Origin: CAVOGJ01 sp963695405
Lineage (GTDB): Bacteria; Planctomycetota; Planctomycetia; Pirellulales; Pirellulaceae
Length of the DNA: 64,000 nucleotides
Direction of reading: 5' to 3'
Assembly: GCA_963695405.1 (NCBI GenBank)
Contig: CAVOGJ010000014.1
Span: 558,001-622,000 of the forward strand
Part shown: positions 27,738-37,187 of the stretch, piece after piece
Position numbering within the stretch: position 1 is the first letter of the stretch
Layout of the letters: every line of letters starts with the position of its first letter
Translations under genes and position numbers: made by a program
The notes under the pieces: model-generated
The model's database searches: none
The model's input: only the letters and a program-made list of their open reading frames with translations
Told to the model about the DNA's origin: nothing

Positions 27738-28627
27738 CGGACCAGTCCCCGCTGTCGGAGATAACTGGTGACGAGTTGGTCCACGGATGTGTCCGTGTTG
27801 GCCAGAATGTACGCCATGCCGCGCCGCGTGCAGAACTCGCGGGCGCCCTCCACGAAGGCAGCCAACGTACGTTGGTAGCGATCCAGGAGGGGTTTGCTGA
27901 CGGTGATTTCCGCGATATCCGCGTCCTCGCAATCGACCAGCTTCAGATCACCGGCGATGTCCGGCTCGACTTCTTCGGGAGACAGGACCTGAATCACGTA
28001 GACATCCAATTGTTGAGCCACGAGGTAGCGGAAGGCGGCGTCATATCCGTTCTTGTCCATCAGATCACTGATCAAGACGAGAATTCCTTTACCCTTATTG
28101 CGTATTGCAAAGTTCTTTACGCCGTCCAGCAGCGAAACGTTCTGGCCCGGCTCGATGCTGTCCAGATAATCGATCATCCGGTAGAGGCTGTGTCGACCGC
28201 GGAGGACAGGACCCGGCTTGGCGAGTGAAGAAGCCAGTGTCTCGATCCGTACACGATCGGCGCGGCAGAGTCCAATGAATCCCAAGGCAGCCGCTAGTTG
28301 CTTGGCATAGGCGAGCTTTGTGGGGTCGCCAAAGTCCATTGAGCGGCTGTTGTCGATCAGCGTGAAGAAGTGTAGGTCCTCCTCTTCGAGGAACAGCTTG
28401 AGAAAAAGTTTGTCGAGACGCGCGTAGAGATTCCAGTCGATAAAGCGGAGATCGTCGCCGGCGACGTAGTTGCGAAAATCGGCGAATTCAACACTCTGAC
28501 CCTTCCTGCGACTGCGGCGTTCCCCTTTCATTCGCCCGCGGAAAATCTTGCGACTGACAAGCTCCAGACGTTCGAGTTGAGCGAGCAACTCGGGCGAAAG
28601 CAAATTGTTGGCGGGGCGGGTTGGCAT
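27734..28627 (-). CDS. DUF58 domain protein
   Basis: A 297-aa DUF58 protein, the standard partner of MoxR ATPases. It has the signature YVAGDDLRFIDWNLYARLD and a VWA-like half with DNSRSMDFG, where the D-x-S-x-S order is kept. No membrane segment is seen. ATG 28627 fits the family length; the open frame extends further upstream into moxR but is not conserved. It overlaps the next gene by four bases. Confidence 0.9.
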   Translation of the reverse strand: MPTRPANNLLSPELLAQLERLELVSRKIFRGRMKGERRSRRKGQSVEFADFRNYVAGDDLRFIDWNLYARLDKLFLKLFLEEEDLHFFTLIDNSRSMDFGDPTKLAYAKQLAAALGFIGLCRADRVRIETLASSLAKPGPVLRGRHSLYRMIDYLDSIEPGQNVSLLDGVKNFAIRNKGKGILVLISDLMDKNGYDAAFRYLVAQQLDVYVIQVLSPEEVEPDIAGDLKLVDCEDADIAEITVSKPLLDRYQRTLAAFVEGAREFCTRRGMAYILANTDTSVDQLVTSYLRQRGLVR

Positions 28628-28721
28628 GAACGTTTTCGGGAAAAGTAGATGCGGTCTGGGAAAGTCACCTTGCGAGGCGGCCCTTGCGTTGCACGCGAAG
28701 AACCGCGACCGTTCCATCCGA

Positions 28722-29753
28722 TTAAGTCGCGGCCATGGCGACCGTCGGGGCCCCATCGGACTTTTCGGCTACCTGCGCGAGCACTTTGACGAGCACATCA
28801 TCGGTCTGCATCCCCTCGGCTTGCGCCTCGAAGTTGAGGATGACGCGATGCCGCATCGAGGGCAAGTAGACGCGACGCACATCCTCAAAGCTGACGTTGT
28901 AACGACCTTCCAGCAGAGCCCGCACCTTGGCCGTCAAGGCAAGTGTTTGGGCGCCTCGGGGACTGGCCCCCCAACGCAAATACTGGTTGGTGACGTCGGT
29001 CGAGAACTCACCCTCGGGATGCGTTGCCAGGACTAATCGCACGATGTAATCCTGTACGTGGTCCGCCAGGATGACCTCACGAATCAACTGTTGCCATTGG
29101 AGAATTTCCGATCCATCCATGACTTTTTCGGCGTCGACGTGTACACCGCGTGTGGTCCGCGCCACGATCGTGGCCAATTCGTCACGACTGGAGTAGCCGA
29201 CGATCAGCTTGAAGAGGAAGCGGTCGAGTTGGGCTTCGGGGAGTGGATAGGTGCCTTCCTGCTCGATGGGATTTTGTGTGGCCATGACGAAGAACGGTTT
29301 CTGAAGTTCAAACCGTGTACCGGCCGTTGTGACCGTGCCTTCTTGCATGGTTTCGAGCATTGCAGATTGCGTCTTGGGTGTGGCACGATTGATTTCATCG
29401 GCCAGGCAAATCTGCGTGAAAATGGGGCCTTTTTGAAACTCAAAGACGCGTCGCCCCTCCTGATCCTCAACCACCATATTCGTGCCCAGGATGTCGGCGG
29501 GCATAAGATCAGGCGTAAATTGGATGCGAGAGAAATCGAGATCGAGCGCCGTGGCAAGGGTGCGAACGAGTAGGGTCTTTCCCAGTCCGGGCACGCCTTC
29601 CAGTAGACAGTGGCCACCGACGAACATGCAGGTGAGGACACCATGCACGATTTCGTCATGTCCGACGATGACCTTGCCAATCTGGCTCTTCAACGAGTGG
29701 TAGCGTTGGCGGAACAGTTCGGCCCGCTCTTGAATCGATTCAGCAACACTCAT
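28722..29753 (-). CDS. MoxR-type AAA+ ATPase
   Basis: MoxR family ATPase, 343 aa. Walker A is GVPGLGKT (53-60), Walker B CLADE (116-120) followed by INRATPKTQSAMLE, and sensor regions ATQNPIEQEGTYPLPEAQLDRF and RWGASPRGAQ are present. MoxR proteins act as chaperones that load cofactors or remodel VWA-domain partners. It is first in the order moxR - DUF58 - VWA on this strand. Confidence 0.95.
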   Translation of the reverse strand: MSVAESIQERAELFRQRYHSLKSQIGKVIVGHDEIVHGVLTCMFVGGHCLLEGVPGLGKTLLVRTLATALDLDFSRIQFTPDLMPADILGTNMVVEDQEGRRVFEFQKGPIFTQICLADEINRATPKTQSAMLETMQEGTVTTAGTRFELQKPFFVMATQNPIEQEGTYPLPEAQLDRFLFKLIVGYSSRDELATIVARTTRGVHVDAEKVMDGSEILQWQQLIREVILADHVQDYIVRLVLATHPEGEFSTDVTNQYLRWGASPRGAQTLALTAKVRALLEGRYNVSFEDVRRVYLPSMRHRVILNFEAQAEGMQTDDVLVKVLAQVAEKSDGAPTVAMAAT

Positions 29754-29876
29754 GCGGTTCCTCTTTTAGGCTGGATGCATCATGGCCGGGTTTGATAATG
29801 GTTTTCTCGTGATGCTGCAGGAAGCTGCGCCCATCATAGGCGTGGTTCCGATCTGACTCGTGGGGCCAGCGATTCG

Positions 29877-32800
29877 TCACGCAGGCGGATCTCGTTTCTG
29901 TTTTCCTTTCAGCGCCTGACGCTTGGCTTTCTTCAGCCGCGTAGCAAAATCTTCTTCCTCCGGTTGCACGGGCGTGATCTCGTCTCGCGATGTGCTCCGG
30001 CGGGCGTCGGGACGTCGTGCAACTGCGGGACCGTCGAGAACCGAGGTATCGACGGGCTGGTCCGGTTCGGGCTCGAATCGGGTCGCCGCTTTGCGTTGAT
30101 CGATCGACTGCGAGATCGCCGCCTTGCGGCTGCGCAATCGTTCCATGTGTTCCTCTGGGCCCGTTTCGCGTTCACGCCGCAGCACCCAATCGCTCAGTCG
30201 ATTGAGGCCGGTGTAGAACCAGCCAAATTCGAGGGCGACGCGCCGCACGAGCACGTCGCCGAAGAACAGGCAGCCGGCGGCCAGGACGAGCCACGGCCAG
30301 ATGTAGTTGCTCGATACGGTGCGGGCCACGTCGCGGCGAAAGGTGTTGATCTCGGTCGGCATTCTCTGGTTCGGCTGGTCGAGCGGCACGTCGATGATTT
30401 GTCCCGCCGTCCCCCCTTTGGGTTCCAGAGAGGCCAGGCTGGCCAGCAAGGCCGTATTCGTTTCGCGGTCGCGGAACTCGGCCGAGTAGGGGATATTGAT
30501 GCCGGTCCGCAGCGGGGGCTGGCCCGATCCGGAGTTGATCGTGAGAAAATAGCTGCCGCTGCGTCCCGCCTCGAATTCACCCTGATAACGTCCCGGTGCC
30601 ATCTGTCGCAGCTTGACGGCTTGCGGCTCCATCGTGGGGCCGACAAGCGCCGCATTGATGTCGAGGAAATCAAGGAACTCATCTTCCTTGTCGAGCGCGT
30701 CAACCACGACTTGGACTTTGCCATCGCGGACCTGCGTCGAGACGCTGAAGTTGCCCGTATCGCCGGAGGGTCGCATGGCCCACCGCACGAGCTGCGTGAA
30801 AAACTTGTCGTAGCCGTCCCATGATGTCCAATCGGCCGCCCATCGTTTGCCGGCGTCGCTCGTGAATACGACCGACCGCCCCAACCCATATTGCCAGGTC
30901 GACAGCAATGTCGCATTTTCGACGTTGACGGGATAAGGTGAGATCAAGCATGTCTCGACGAGCGGGTTCTCCTTGATATTCGTCATCACGAATCCCTTGA
31001 GGGGTGGTAGCGCGTCGATGCCCTGCATGATCTCGTGCCAACCGGCAGATTGCGGTTGGATTTCTTTCTCGACGATCAGCGGCCGGGCAACGCGGCGGGC
31101 CTCCCGCTGATAGATCCTGGGTAGCGCCTTGGGATTTCTTACGACGTAGTACTTGCCGCCCGTCGCAGTCGCGATGCGGCGGAGAGGTGTGCTGCCGGCC
31201 GGACCGTGGGTACCGACAGCGACCGTCGTTACCTTCACTTTAAGCTGCTTCAATTGAGAGATCACACCGCTCGATGGCGGTGAGGGATCGCCATCGCTAA
31301 TGATGATCATGTGCTTGATGGCAGCCTCCGTAATTGAACCGAAGCCTGCCGCGGCAATTTTCATGGCGGGATCAAAGTCGGGCATATCGCCTGGCGTCAT
31401 GCGATCGATGCGAGAAACCATGAGGGATCGGCGATCGGAGACCTTGATCAATCCCTGCGGCTTGGCCCAGAGCCAGGCTTCGCGAAAGGTCGACTGGTCC
31501 CAGGCGACGACACCGCAATAATCCTGCGGTCCGAGCGCCTTGAGTGCCTCACGACCAATGACCTTTTGCCAATAATTTCCCTCGGGTAGTTCCGAGGCAT
31601 GCATGATCAAGACGAGCGCCCCGACGGCCTGAACTTTGGTGTTGCGAATCTGGAAGTCGACGGGCATCGCTTTCTCTAGTTCCGTGTTGGCCCAACCGCC
31701 GGCGCCGAAAGAATTTTCGCCTCCCAGCATGACCAGACCGCAACCCATCTGCTGTGTGTTACGGACAAGCATCGCGACTTGATCGTCACTAAAGTTGCTC
31801 AGGTTGTCCGCCGTCGTCCCGCTGCTGCGAGGGACGTTCGCGAGGATCACGCAGTCGTAGCGTTGCAATTCGGCAAGACTGCTGAACAGCTGATCCGAGA
31901 ACTGGACGTCGACTTGGAGGTCATTGCGACGGAGTCGATCCGCGAGAAGTTTGAAGTCCCCGCTTCCATCGGGCTGGCGATTCTCCCAATCCTCGATCAA
32001 CAAAATGTTCCCCTTACCGCGGACATACGTAAACCCAGTGGCTCGATTGTTCTGGGTCATCGAGTCCTTGGTGGCATCGTCGGCAGAAAAGATGGCCTCG
32101 TACTCATAAAAGTCTGGTTGTTCGATTTCGTCGGAGAAGCGAAGTACTTTTTTTCCAGGGCCCAACGTCACCTCGCGCTCGGCGAGTGTTTCGGTCTGTG
32201 GACCGCGACGTCGCACCAACCGCACGCGACCGGCTACATCGCCCGTATCGTCCGTAGTGCTGGGAGTCAGATTATTTAGGACGACCGTGGCGTTGAACGG
32301 TTGTCCCTTGCGGATGTCGCCTGGCAAGGCGATGCGCTCGACGGCGACTTCGGCACGGCGCGAGAGCTTGACCGGTACGGCGTCGATACTGACGCCTTCG
32401 GCGGCCAATTGCCGGGCAATGTTCTCGGCGCGACCCAGATTCTCGTTTCCGTCGCTGATGATCACCAATCGTTTCGAGGCATCCTCCGGGAAGGTGGCTT
32501 GCGCCAGCTTCATGGCGGCCTCGAGGTTGGTAGCGTCGGTGCGAAGATTCGCGGCCCCTTCGATGCGGTTGTAGAGGGGCAAATTGTCATCGAGCGGCGG
32601 AATCTCGATCGTCGCTTCGCGCCCGAAGACGATGACGCTGGCTCGATCGCGATACGCGTCGTCCCGATGGGCCTCAACCTCCTCCACGACGTACTTGAGC
32701 ATTGATTGCCGCTGTGTGGCTGGAATGCTGGCCGATTGATCAAGCAGATAGATAACGGTGAGCCCGTCGTTCTTCCGCAATATCTGCACGTCGGCCAGCG

Positions 32801-32990
32801 CCAGGATGAGAAGCGTGAGCACGATCGATCGAAAAAGCAGGGCCACCACGCGGCGGAATGACCCGAGTCCTGCCAGGCTGTGGTAACTCCAGGTCCACAA
32901 CGCCACGAGCAGCACCAATAACAACCCCAGTAGCCATCGCCACCAGGGGTTGTCAAATGCCAGTCCCAGATCCCACACGGTGCCATTCAT
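29877..32990 (-). CDS. Large VWA and glutamine-amidotransferase-like membrane protein
   Basis: A 1037-aa protein from ATG 32990 (GGAAG upstream). Two N-terminal membrane helices (about 19-33 and 50-66) precede a VWA domain with DQSAS (84-88). A segment VMLGGENSFGAGGW resembles the class-I glutamine-amidotransferase-like fold used in such proteins. A second VWA-like part has IIISDGDPSPPSSG. A last membrane helix (WPWLVLAAGCLFFGDVLVRR) and a basic tail end it. It lies 123 bp upstream of moxR and probably works with that cluster. Confidence 0.85.
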   Translation of the reverse strand: MNGTVWDLGLAFDNPWWRWLLGLLLVLLVALWTWSYHSLAGLGSFRRVVALLFRSIVLTLLILALADVQILRKNDGLTVIYLLDQSASIPATQRQSMLKYVVEEVEAHRDDAYRDRASVIVFGREATIEIPPLDDNLPLYNRIEGAANLRTDATNLEAAMKLAQATFPEDASKRLVIISDGNENLGRAENIARQLAAEGVSIDAVPVKLSRRAEVAVERIALPGDIRKGQPFNATVVLNNLTPSTTDDTGDVAGRVRLVRRRGPQTETLAEREVTLGPGKKVLRFSDEIEQPDFYEYEAIFSADDATKDSMTQNNRATGFTYVRGKGNILLIEDWENRQPDGSGDFKLLADRLRRNDLQVDVQFSDQLFSSLAELQRYDCVILANVPRSSGTTADNLSNFSDDQVAMLVRNTQQMGCGLVMLGGENSFGAGGWANTELEKAMPVDFQIRNTKVQAVGALVLIMHASELPEGNYWQKVIGREALKALGPQDYCGVVAWDQSTFREAWLWAKPQGLIKVSDRRSLMVSRIDRMTPGDMPDFDPAMKIAAAGFGSITEAAIKHMIIISDGDPSPPSSGVISQLKQLKVKVTTVAVGTHGPAGSTPLRRIATATGGKYYVVRNPKALPRIYQREARRVARPLIVEKEIQPQSAGWHEIMQGIDALPPLKGFVMTNIKENPLVETCLISPYPVNVENATLLSTWQYGLGRSVVFTSDAGKRWAADWTSWDGYDKFFTQLVRWAMRPSGDTGNFSVSTQVRDGKVQVVVDALDKEDEFLDFLDINAALVGPTMEPQAVKLRQMAPGRYQGEFEAGRSGSYFLTINSGSGQPPLRTGINIPYSAEFRDRETNTALLASLASLEPKGGTAGQIIDVPLDQPNQRMPTEINTFRRDVARTVSSNYIWPWLVLAAGCLFFGDVLVRRVALEFGWFYTGLNRLSDWVLRRERETGPEEHMERLRSRKAAISQSIDQRKAATRFEPEPDQPVDTSVLDGPAVARRPDARRSTSRDEITPVQPEEEDFATRLKKAKRQALKGKQKRDPPA

Positions 32991-33120
32991 CGATTCGTTC
33001 TTCCGTTCGCGGGAGGACTGTTCGGATTGGTTTTTCTTCTCGTTGCGACTTGTGCTCCTCGCGAGATGTGGCTCGCGCCGTGCCCATTCGAGCCACCGGG
33101 CGGGCCGAGACGCAAGCGAT

Positions 33121-34050
33121 TCACAAGCGGAAACGTTGCACCCGGTGATTGTAAGTATCCAGCACGTAATTGCGGCCCCGGCTGTCACGCACCATGGCCC
33201 AGGGATTGTGAAGCTGACCCGGATCGCGTCCGATGTTTCCCCACATACCGACAAACTTGCCAGCCGTTGTGAACTTTTGCACGCGATGGTTGCCAAATTC
33301 GCAAACGTAAACATGGCCCTGCCCGTCCAACACCAGATCATACGGATATTTCAGCTGACCCGGATCAGGACCCTCCTCGCCCCAGCATTGCAGCAATCGC
33401 GCTTCGTCACCGCGGGCGTCGAAGACTTGAATCCGGTGATTGCACGCGTCGGCCACCCAGACGAAGTCATTCTCATCGACGGCCAGATTTTGAGGACGCA
33501 CGAACTCGCCCCGGCCCGCGCCATGACCTCCCCATTGAAATAGGAACTGGCCGTCACGAGTGAATTTCTGAATTCGGTCGTACTCACCGTATTCGGCCAC
33601 AAAATAGTTGCCTTGCGAGTCTTGCACGGCGTCCGTCACCAGCCCAAATTCGCCTGGTGCTTGTCCCAGCGTCCCACCGAGCGTGCGATCGGTTAGCAAT
33701 TCCCCCATCGGCGTATAGACCAGCATGCGATAATAGTGGGTATCGGCGACCAGCAGATTTCCCTCGCGGTCGATCGACAATCCCGTCGGCCGCCCCTGTT
33801 CACTCAAGGGGGTCTGCCAACCACGTAGAAAGGTACCGTCGGCGTCAAACACCTGAATGCGGGCCGTCATGTCGACAATGTAGATGCGGTCTTGGGCGTC
33901 GATCGCCATGGCTCGGGGCTTTTGCAGTCGGCCTTCCGAGATGCCGCGTCTTCCCCAAATCAACTCGGCCTCGCTATCGACATGGCGAGCGTGGGAACGC
34001 GCCAGCAACACCAGGGGCGAGGCCGCCATCCCCAGGACGAGGCACCCCAT
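33121..34050 (-). CDS. NHL-repeat protein
   Basis: A 309-aa exported protein with a signal-like N-terminus (MGCLVLGMAASPLVLLARS). It consists of about six NHL blades with the repeated pattern P-x-x-(L/V)-A-(V/I)-D-x-x-(G/D)-x-(I/V)-(Y/W)-V-A-D: examples are IYIVDMTARIQVFDADG, FVWVADACNHRIQVFD and VYVCEFGNHRVQKF. This gives a beta-propeller, usually a binding scaffold. It is 130 bp upstream of the large VWA gene on the same strand, but a shared role is only inferred. Confidence 0.88.
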   Translation of the reverse strand: MGCLVLGMAASPLVLLARSHARHVDSEAELIWGRRGISEGRLQKPRAMAIDAQDRIYIVDMTARIQVFDADGTFLRGWQTPLSEQGRPTGLSIDREGNLLVADTHYYRMLVYTPMGELLTDRTLGGTLGQAPGEFGLVTDAVQDSQGNYFVAEYGEYDRIQKFTRDGQFLFQWGGHGAGRGEFVRPQNLAVDENDFVWVADACNHRIQVFDARGDEARLLQCWGEEGPDPGQLKYPYDLVLDGQGHVYVCEFGNHRVQKFTTAGKFVGMWGNIGRDPGQLHNPWAMVRDSRGRNYVLDTYNHRVQRFRL

Positions 34051-34582
34051 CGCAATGTGAATGGCTGAGCGATCTACCGGCTGACGCTCGAGAGTCTCGC
34101 AGAGACACGCCGACGGGTGGGCGAGCGTCTGACAACGGCGGCTGGGGCTCGATAGCTTTCATCGACATTTATTCTAGAGGGCTTTGCCAGCCGGCTAAAG
34201 TCTCGTCGCATATCGACAGGAAACGGAGGCGTTTCCCGGCATCCGGACGAAGTGTCGTTGACTTGACCGGACATCCCGTAGCCCACTAGATTAAGGGTTT
34301 GGTCGCTTTGGTGCGGCCAGGGTGGGAGCTCGGTGGCCTGATCGTTGCTCCCCCCTGCCCTCCCTCGATAGGGCTTTGAGCCGTTTCCTGCCGAGTTGCT
34401 CGGTGGAAAAGGACAAGCTGTGGGGTGTGCCCAGAGGAACGGCGCGCGAAAGGGACGAGAGCAGATCGGGCTGACCGGCTGACCGGAACACTGCCTCCTA
34501 TCACCTGGCCACGGATCGCTTGCGGATGAGCGACCCCGCGCGGCAATCATCACCAGTCCAACACCTCGCTCGGCGCTTGACC
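34051..34582. other. Divergent intergenic region
   Basis: 532 bp between the divergent NHL and TsaC-phosphatase genes. Promoters for both are expected. GCTGACCG occurs twice in tandem near 34470. No convincing -35/-10 pair, RNA gene or conserved ORF was found. Confidence 0.5.
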
Positions 34583-35737
34583 ATGCCACCCTCTGTGATC
34601 GAAGTTCAGAAAGCGTCGGATCTACGGGACGTGGTGCATCGTGCGGTGCAGGCCTTGGTCGAGGGGGGACTTGTTGTCTTTCCCACCGAGACGGTCTACG
34701 GAGTGGCCGCCAGTGCACTGCATCCGGCCGCGGTAGAGCGACTGGTGGCTACCAAGTCCCGCGAGGAGGGACAGCCGTTCGCGATCTGCGTGAAGAGTGC
34801 CGAGGATGCTTGGGATTACGTCCCGCAGGTGTCGCTGGTGGGCCGCCGCCTAGCTCGACGGTGCTGGCCTGGTCCCGTGACGCTGGTCATCCCCGACAGT
34901 CATCCTGATAGCCTGCTCCATCGGCTGCCCGCGTCGGTACAGCAGTTGATTGGATCGACCGGCAGCATCGGGCTGCGCGTGCCAGCTCATCAACTAATTC
35001 TTGACGTGCTCGATATGCTGGCCGGCCCCATCGTCCTCAGTAGTGCCAATCGAACCGGAGAGCCGGCGGCAGTAACAGCTCAGCAGGCTATCCAAGCATT
35101 GGGGGACGACGTGCGGTTGGTGCTGGATGACGGTGAGTGTCGCTTTGGCCAACCCTCTTCGGTCCTCCGCGTCGATAGCGACGGGCGGCTGACGGTTGTC
35201 CGCGCTGGATTTGTAAGCGAGGCCACTCTGCAACGGCTTGCCGCTCTGATGATCGTTGTCGTCTGCACCGGCAATACGTGCCGTAGTCCACTGGCCGAAG
35301 TCATGCTCCGCAAATTGCTGGCCCACAAATTAGGGTGCACGGTCGACCAGTTGGATGACCGAGGTGTCATGGTTATGTCTGCAGGTATCGCTGCGATGTC
35401 GGGTAGCCGCGCTTCGGCCGAATCAATCGAGGTCGCCCGCAAGAAAGACCTGCGGTTAGAGGATCATGTGTCGCAACCGGTCACCGACCGGCTGGTACGT
35501 CATGCCGATCTTATCTTCACCATGACCCGCGGGCATCGCGCGGGGCTGCTGTCGCATTGGCCGGAAGCTGCCAACCGCACGCACCTGCTTTGTCCCGAGG
35601 GGCACGATGTATCCGATCCCATCGGTGGCCCCCTTGAGATGTACGAGCGCTGCGCGCAACAAATTGAAGAGGCCTTGGTTCGCCGGGTAGAGCAGCTCGA
35701 CTTGCAGCAACTCTTGCCCACCTTTTCCCCATCCTAA
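34583..35737 (+). CDS. Fused threonylcarbamoyl-AMP synthase and YwlE-like protein phosphatase
   Basis: A 384-aa fusion. Residues about 1-215 are a Sua5/YrdC/TsaC domain (VVFPTETVYGVA, KSREEGQPFAI, GSIGLRVPAH, LSSANRTGEPA) that makes threonylcarbamoyl-AMP for tRNA t6A37. Residues about 222-384 are a low-molecular-weight phosphatase: C228-TGNT-C-R234-S with the acid D345 in DPIGG. The Thr at position 232 matches the Thr that gives Bacillus YwlE its phosphoarginine specificity; tyrosine phosphatases usually have Ile there. So a protein-arginine phosphatase is inferred. ATG 34583 is chosen by family start; in-frame starts further upstream exist. rpiB follows after 15 bp. Confidence 0.9.
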   Translation: MPPSVIEVQKASDLRDVVHRAVQALVEGGLVVFPTETVYGVAASALHPAAVERLVATKSREEGQPFAICVKSAEDAWDYVPQVSLVGRRLARRCWPGPVTLVIPDSHPDSLLHRLPASVQQLIGSTGSIGLRVPAHQLILDVLDMLAGPIVLSSANRTGEPAAVTAQQAIQALGDDVRLVLDDGECRFGQPSSVLRVDSDGRLTVVRAGFVSEATLQRLAALMIVVVCTGNTCRSPLAEVMLRKLLAHKLGCTVDQLDDRGVMVMSAGIAAMSGSRASAESIEVARKKDLRLEDHVSQPVTDRLVRHADLIFTMTRGHRAGLLSHWPEAANRTHLLCPEGHDVSDPIGGPLEMYERCAQQIEEALVRRVEQLDLQQLLPTFSPS

Positions 35738-35752
35738 GCGAGACGCATCACC

Positions 35753-36196
35753 ATGAAAGTCGCGATTGGCAGTGATCATCACGGCGTGCCACTCCGTGCC
35801 CGGATCGCGGAACAACTGCATGCTTTGGGGCACGACGTGGCCGATATGGGCAGCTGCTCGGCCGAAGCGGTCGATTATCCGGACATCGCCCGCCCTGTGG
35901 CTGCGGCTGTGTCGCAAGGTCGGGTCGAGCGCGGAATCCTGATCTGCGGTTCGGGCGTTGGAATGTCCTTGGCCGCCAACAAAGTGGCCGGTGTTCGCGC
36001 AGCGGCCTGCTACGACGAGCGGCTGGCGCTGATGAGTCGCCGTCACAATGACGCCAATGTCCTCTGCCTGTCGGATGACCTGGTGGGTGTGGGACGCAAC
36101 CTCCGCCTCGTGGAAATCTGGATGTCGACTCCGTTCGAGGGAGGTCGACACCAACGACGCATCGAGAAGATCACTCAGATGGAACAGCTGCCCTGA
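35753..36196 (+). CDS. rpiB: Ribose-5-phosphate isomerase B
   Basis: RpiB, 147 aa, interconverts ribose-5-phosphate and ribulose-5-phosphate. It has the GSDHHG phosphate loop (H9, H10), the catalytic C65 in GILICGSGVGMS and H98 in the SRRHNDAN segment. It lies 15 bp after the TsaC-phosphatase fusion, echoing the Bacillus ywlC-ywlE-ywlF order. Confidence 0.94.
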   Translation: MKVAIGSDHHGVPLRARIAEQLHALGHDVADMGSCSAEAVDYPDIARPVAAAVSQGRVERGILICGSGVGMSLAANKVAGVRAAACYDERLALMSRRHNDANVLCLSDDLVGVGRNLRLVEIWMSTPFEGGRHQRRIEKITQMEQLP

Positions 36197-36218
36197 GCGT
36201 TCCCATGGTGACCGGCTT

Positions 36219-37187
36219 TTATAACGGAGCCGGCACATCCCGTCGGCAAAAGACAACGACGGCCACCGCGAAGCACATCAGACCCAGCCCCGCCAGCACG
36301 GCGTCTCCCGTCAGGGGGCCCACGGCCCCGACGACGCCATTGGCGTCCGGTAAGAACCAGGACCAAGCGAGCGCCGGTTCGGCCTGCGCCTCGCTGACAA
36401 ACCGGATCGGTTCATAAACGCTAAAAAAGGAGAGGTGACGGATAAATCCCAAGCTGGGAAAGGCCTGCCCCACGATCTCTGCGAGCATCGAGCCGACATA
36501 GAAGGCCATCATCAGTCCAATCGTTCGCCACCGGTAGCGATCCAGCGAGGATAGCAGCGTGCAGACTCCAGCCATGAAGATACCTAGCGAGCAATAGTTG
36601 ACCGCAGCTGGTACGAATTGCTTAAAGCTGGCCAGCCGCGACATGGGGATTCGCTCCATCTCGGCATTCTCCCTGGCAAATTGGATCGCCGTGAACGGAA
36701 CCGTCCAAGTGGCCCCTGCGGCCGGCCGCTCGATGGAGGTTGTGGCAATCCCCGTGCAAGTGCCGGCCCACGCGACCGCCGCGAGCAGAAAGACACCCAA
36801 CACGGTGACGACAATCGGTGTCAGCAGGATCTGCAGCCGACTGACCGGCTGCGAGATCAACATTTCCATCGTTCCGCGGCCCAGTTCGCCGCTCACGCTG
36901 TCCGAACCGCGCGAGATGCACCAGATCGTCATGAGCATATAGACAACCGGCTCTTCGTAAATGACCGCAATCCGGGCCGGATAAGAGATCAATTTTTCAA
37001 ATGGTACCGGAGAAAATTTTTCCCACTGCTCAGGCAGTGTCTTGAGAATCGACTCGAACCGCCCCATATCGACCTGGCTGGTGATCCCCACATGGACCCA
37101 GCAGAAAATGAAGAGCACGGCAGCGCAAGTCAGCCACAGCCATCGGGCCTCGAAATACGATTTGCGCAGGAGGGCCGTGTTGATCAT
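36219..37187 (-). CDS. ABC-2 type transporter permease
   Basis: A 322-aa integral membrane protein with about six hydrophobic helices, starting LLRKSYFEARWLWLTCAAVLFIFCW and ending in FAVAVVVFCRRD. It contains the RGSDSVSGELGRGTMEMLISQPVSR segment typical of ABC-2 permeases of drug or natrium exporters. Its ATG overlaps the stop of the ATPase gene by four bases, so they form one exporter. The substrate is unknown. Confidence 0.88.
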   Translation of the reverse strand: MINTALLRKSYFEARWLWLTCAAVLFIFCWVHVGITSQVDMGRFESILKTLPEQWEKFSPVPFEKLISYPARIAVIYEEPVVYMLMTIWCISRGSDSVSGELGRGTMEMLISQPVSRLQILLTPIVVTVLGVFLLAAVAWAGTCTGIATTSIERPAAGATWTVPFTAIQFARENAEMERIPMSRLASFKQFVPAAVNYCSLGIFMAGVCTLLSSLDRYRWRTIGLMMAFYVGSMLAEIVGQAFPSLGFIRHLSFFSVYEPIRFVSEAQAEPALAWSWFLPDANGVVGAVGPLTGDAVLAGLGLMCFAVAVVVFCRRDVPAPL

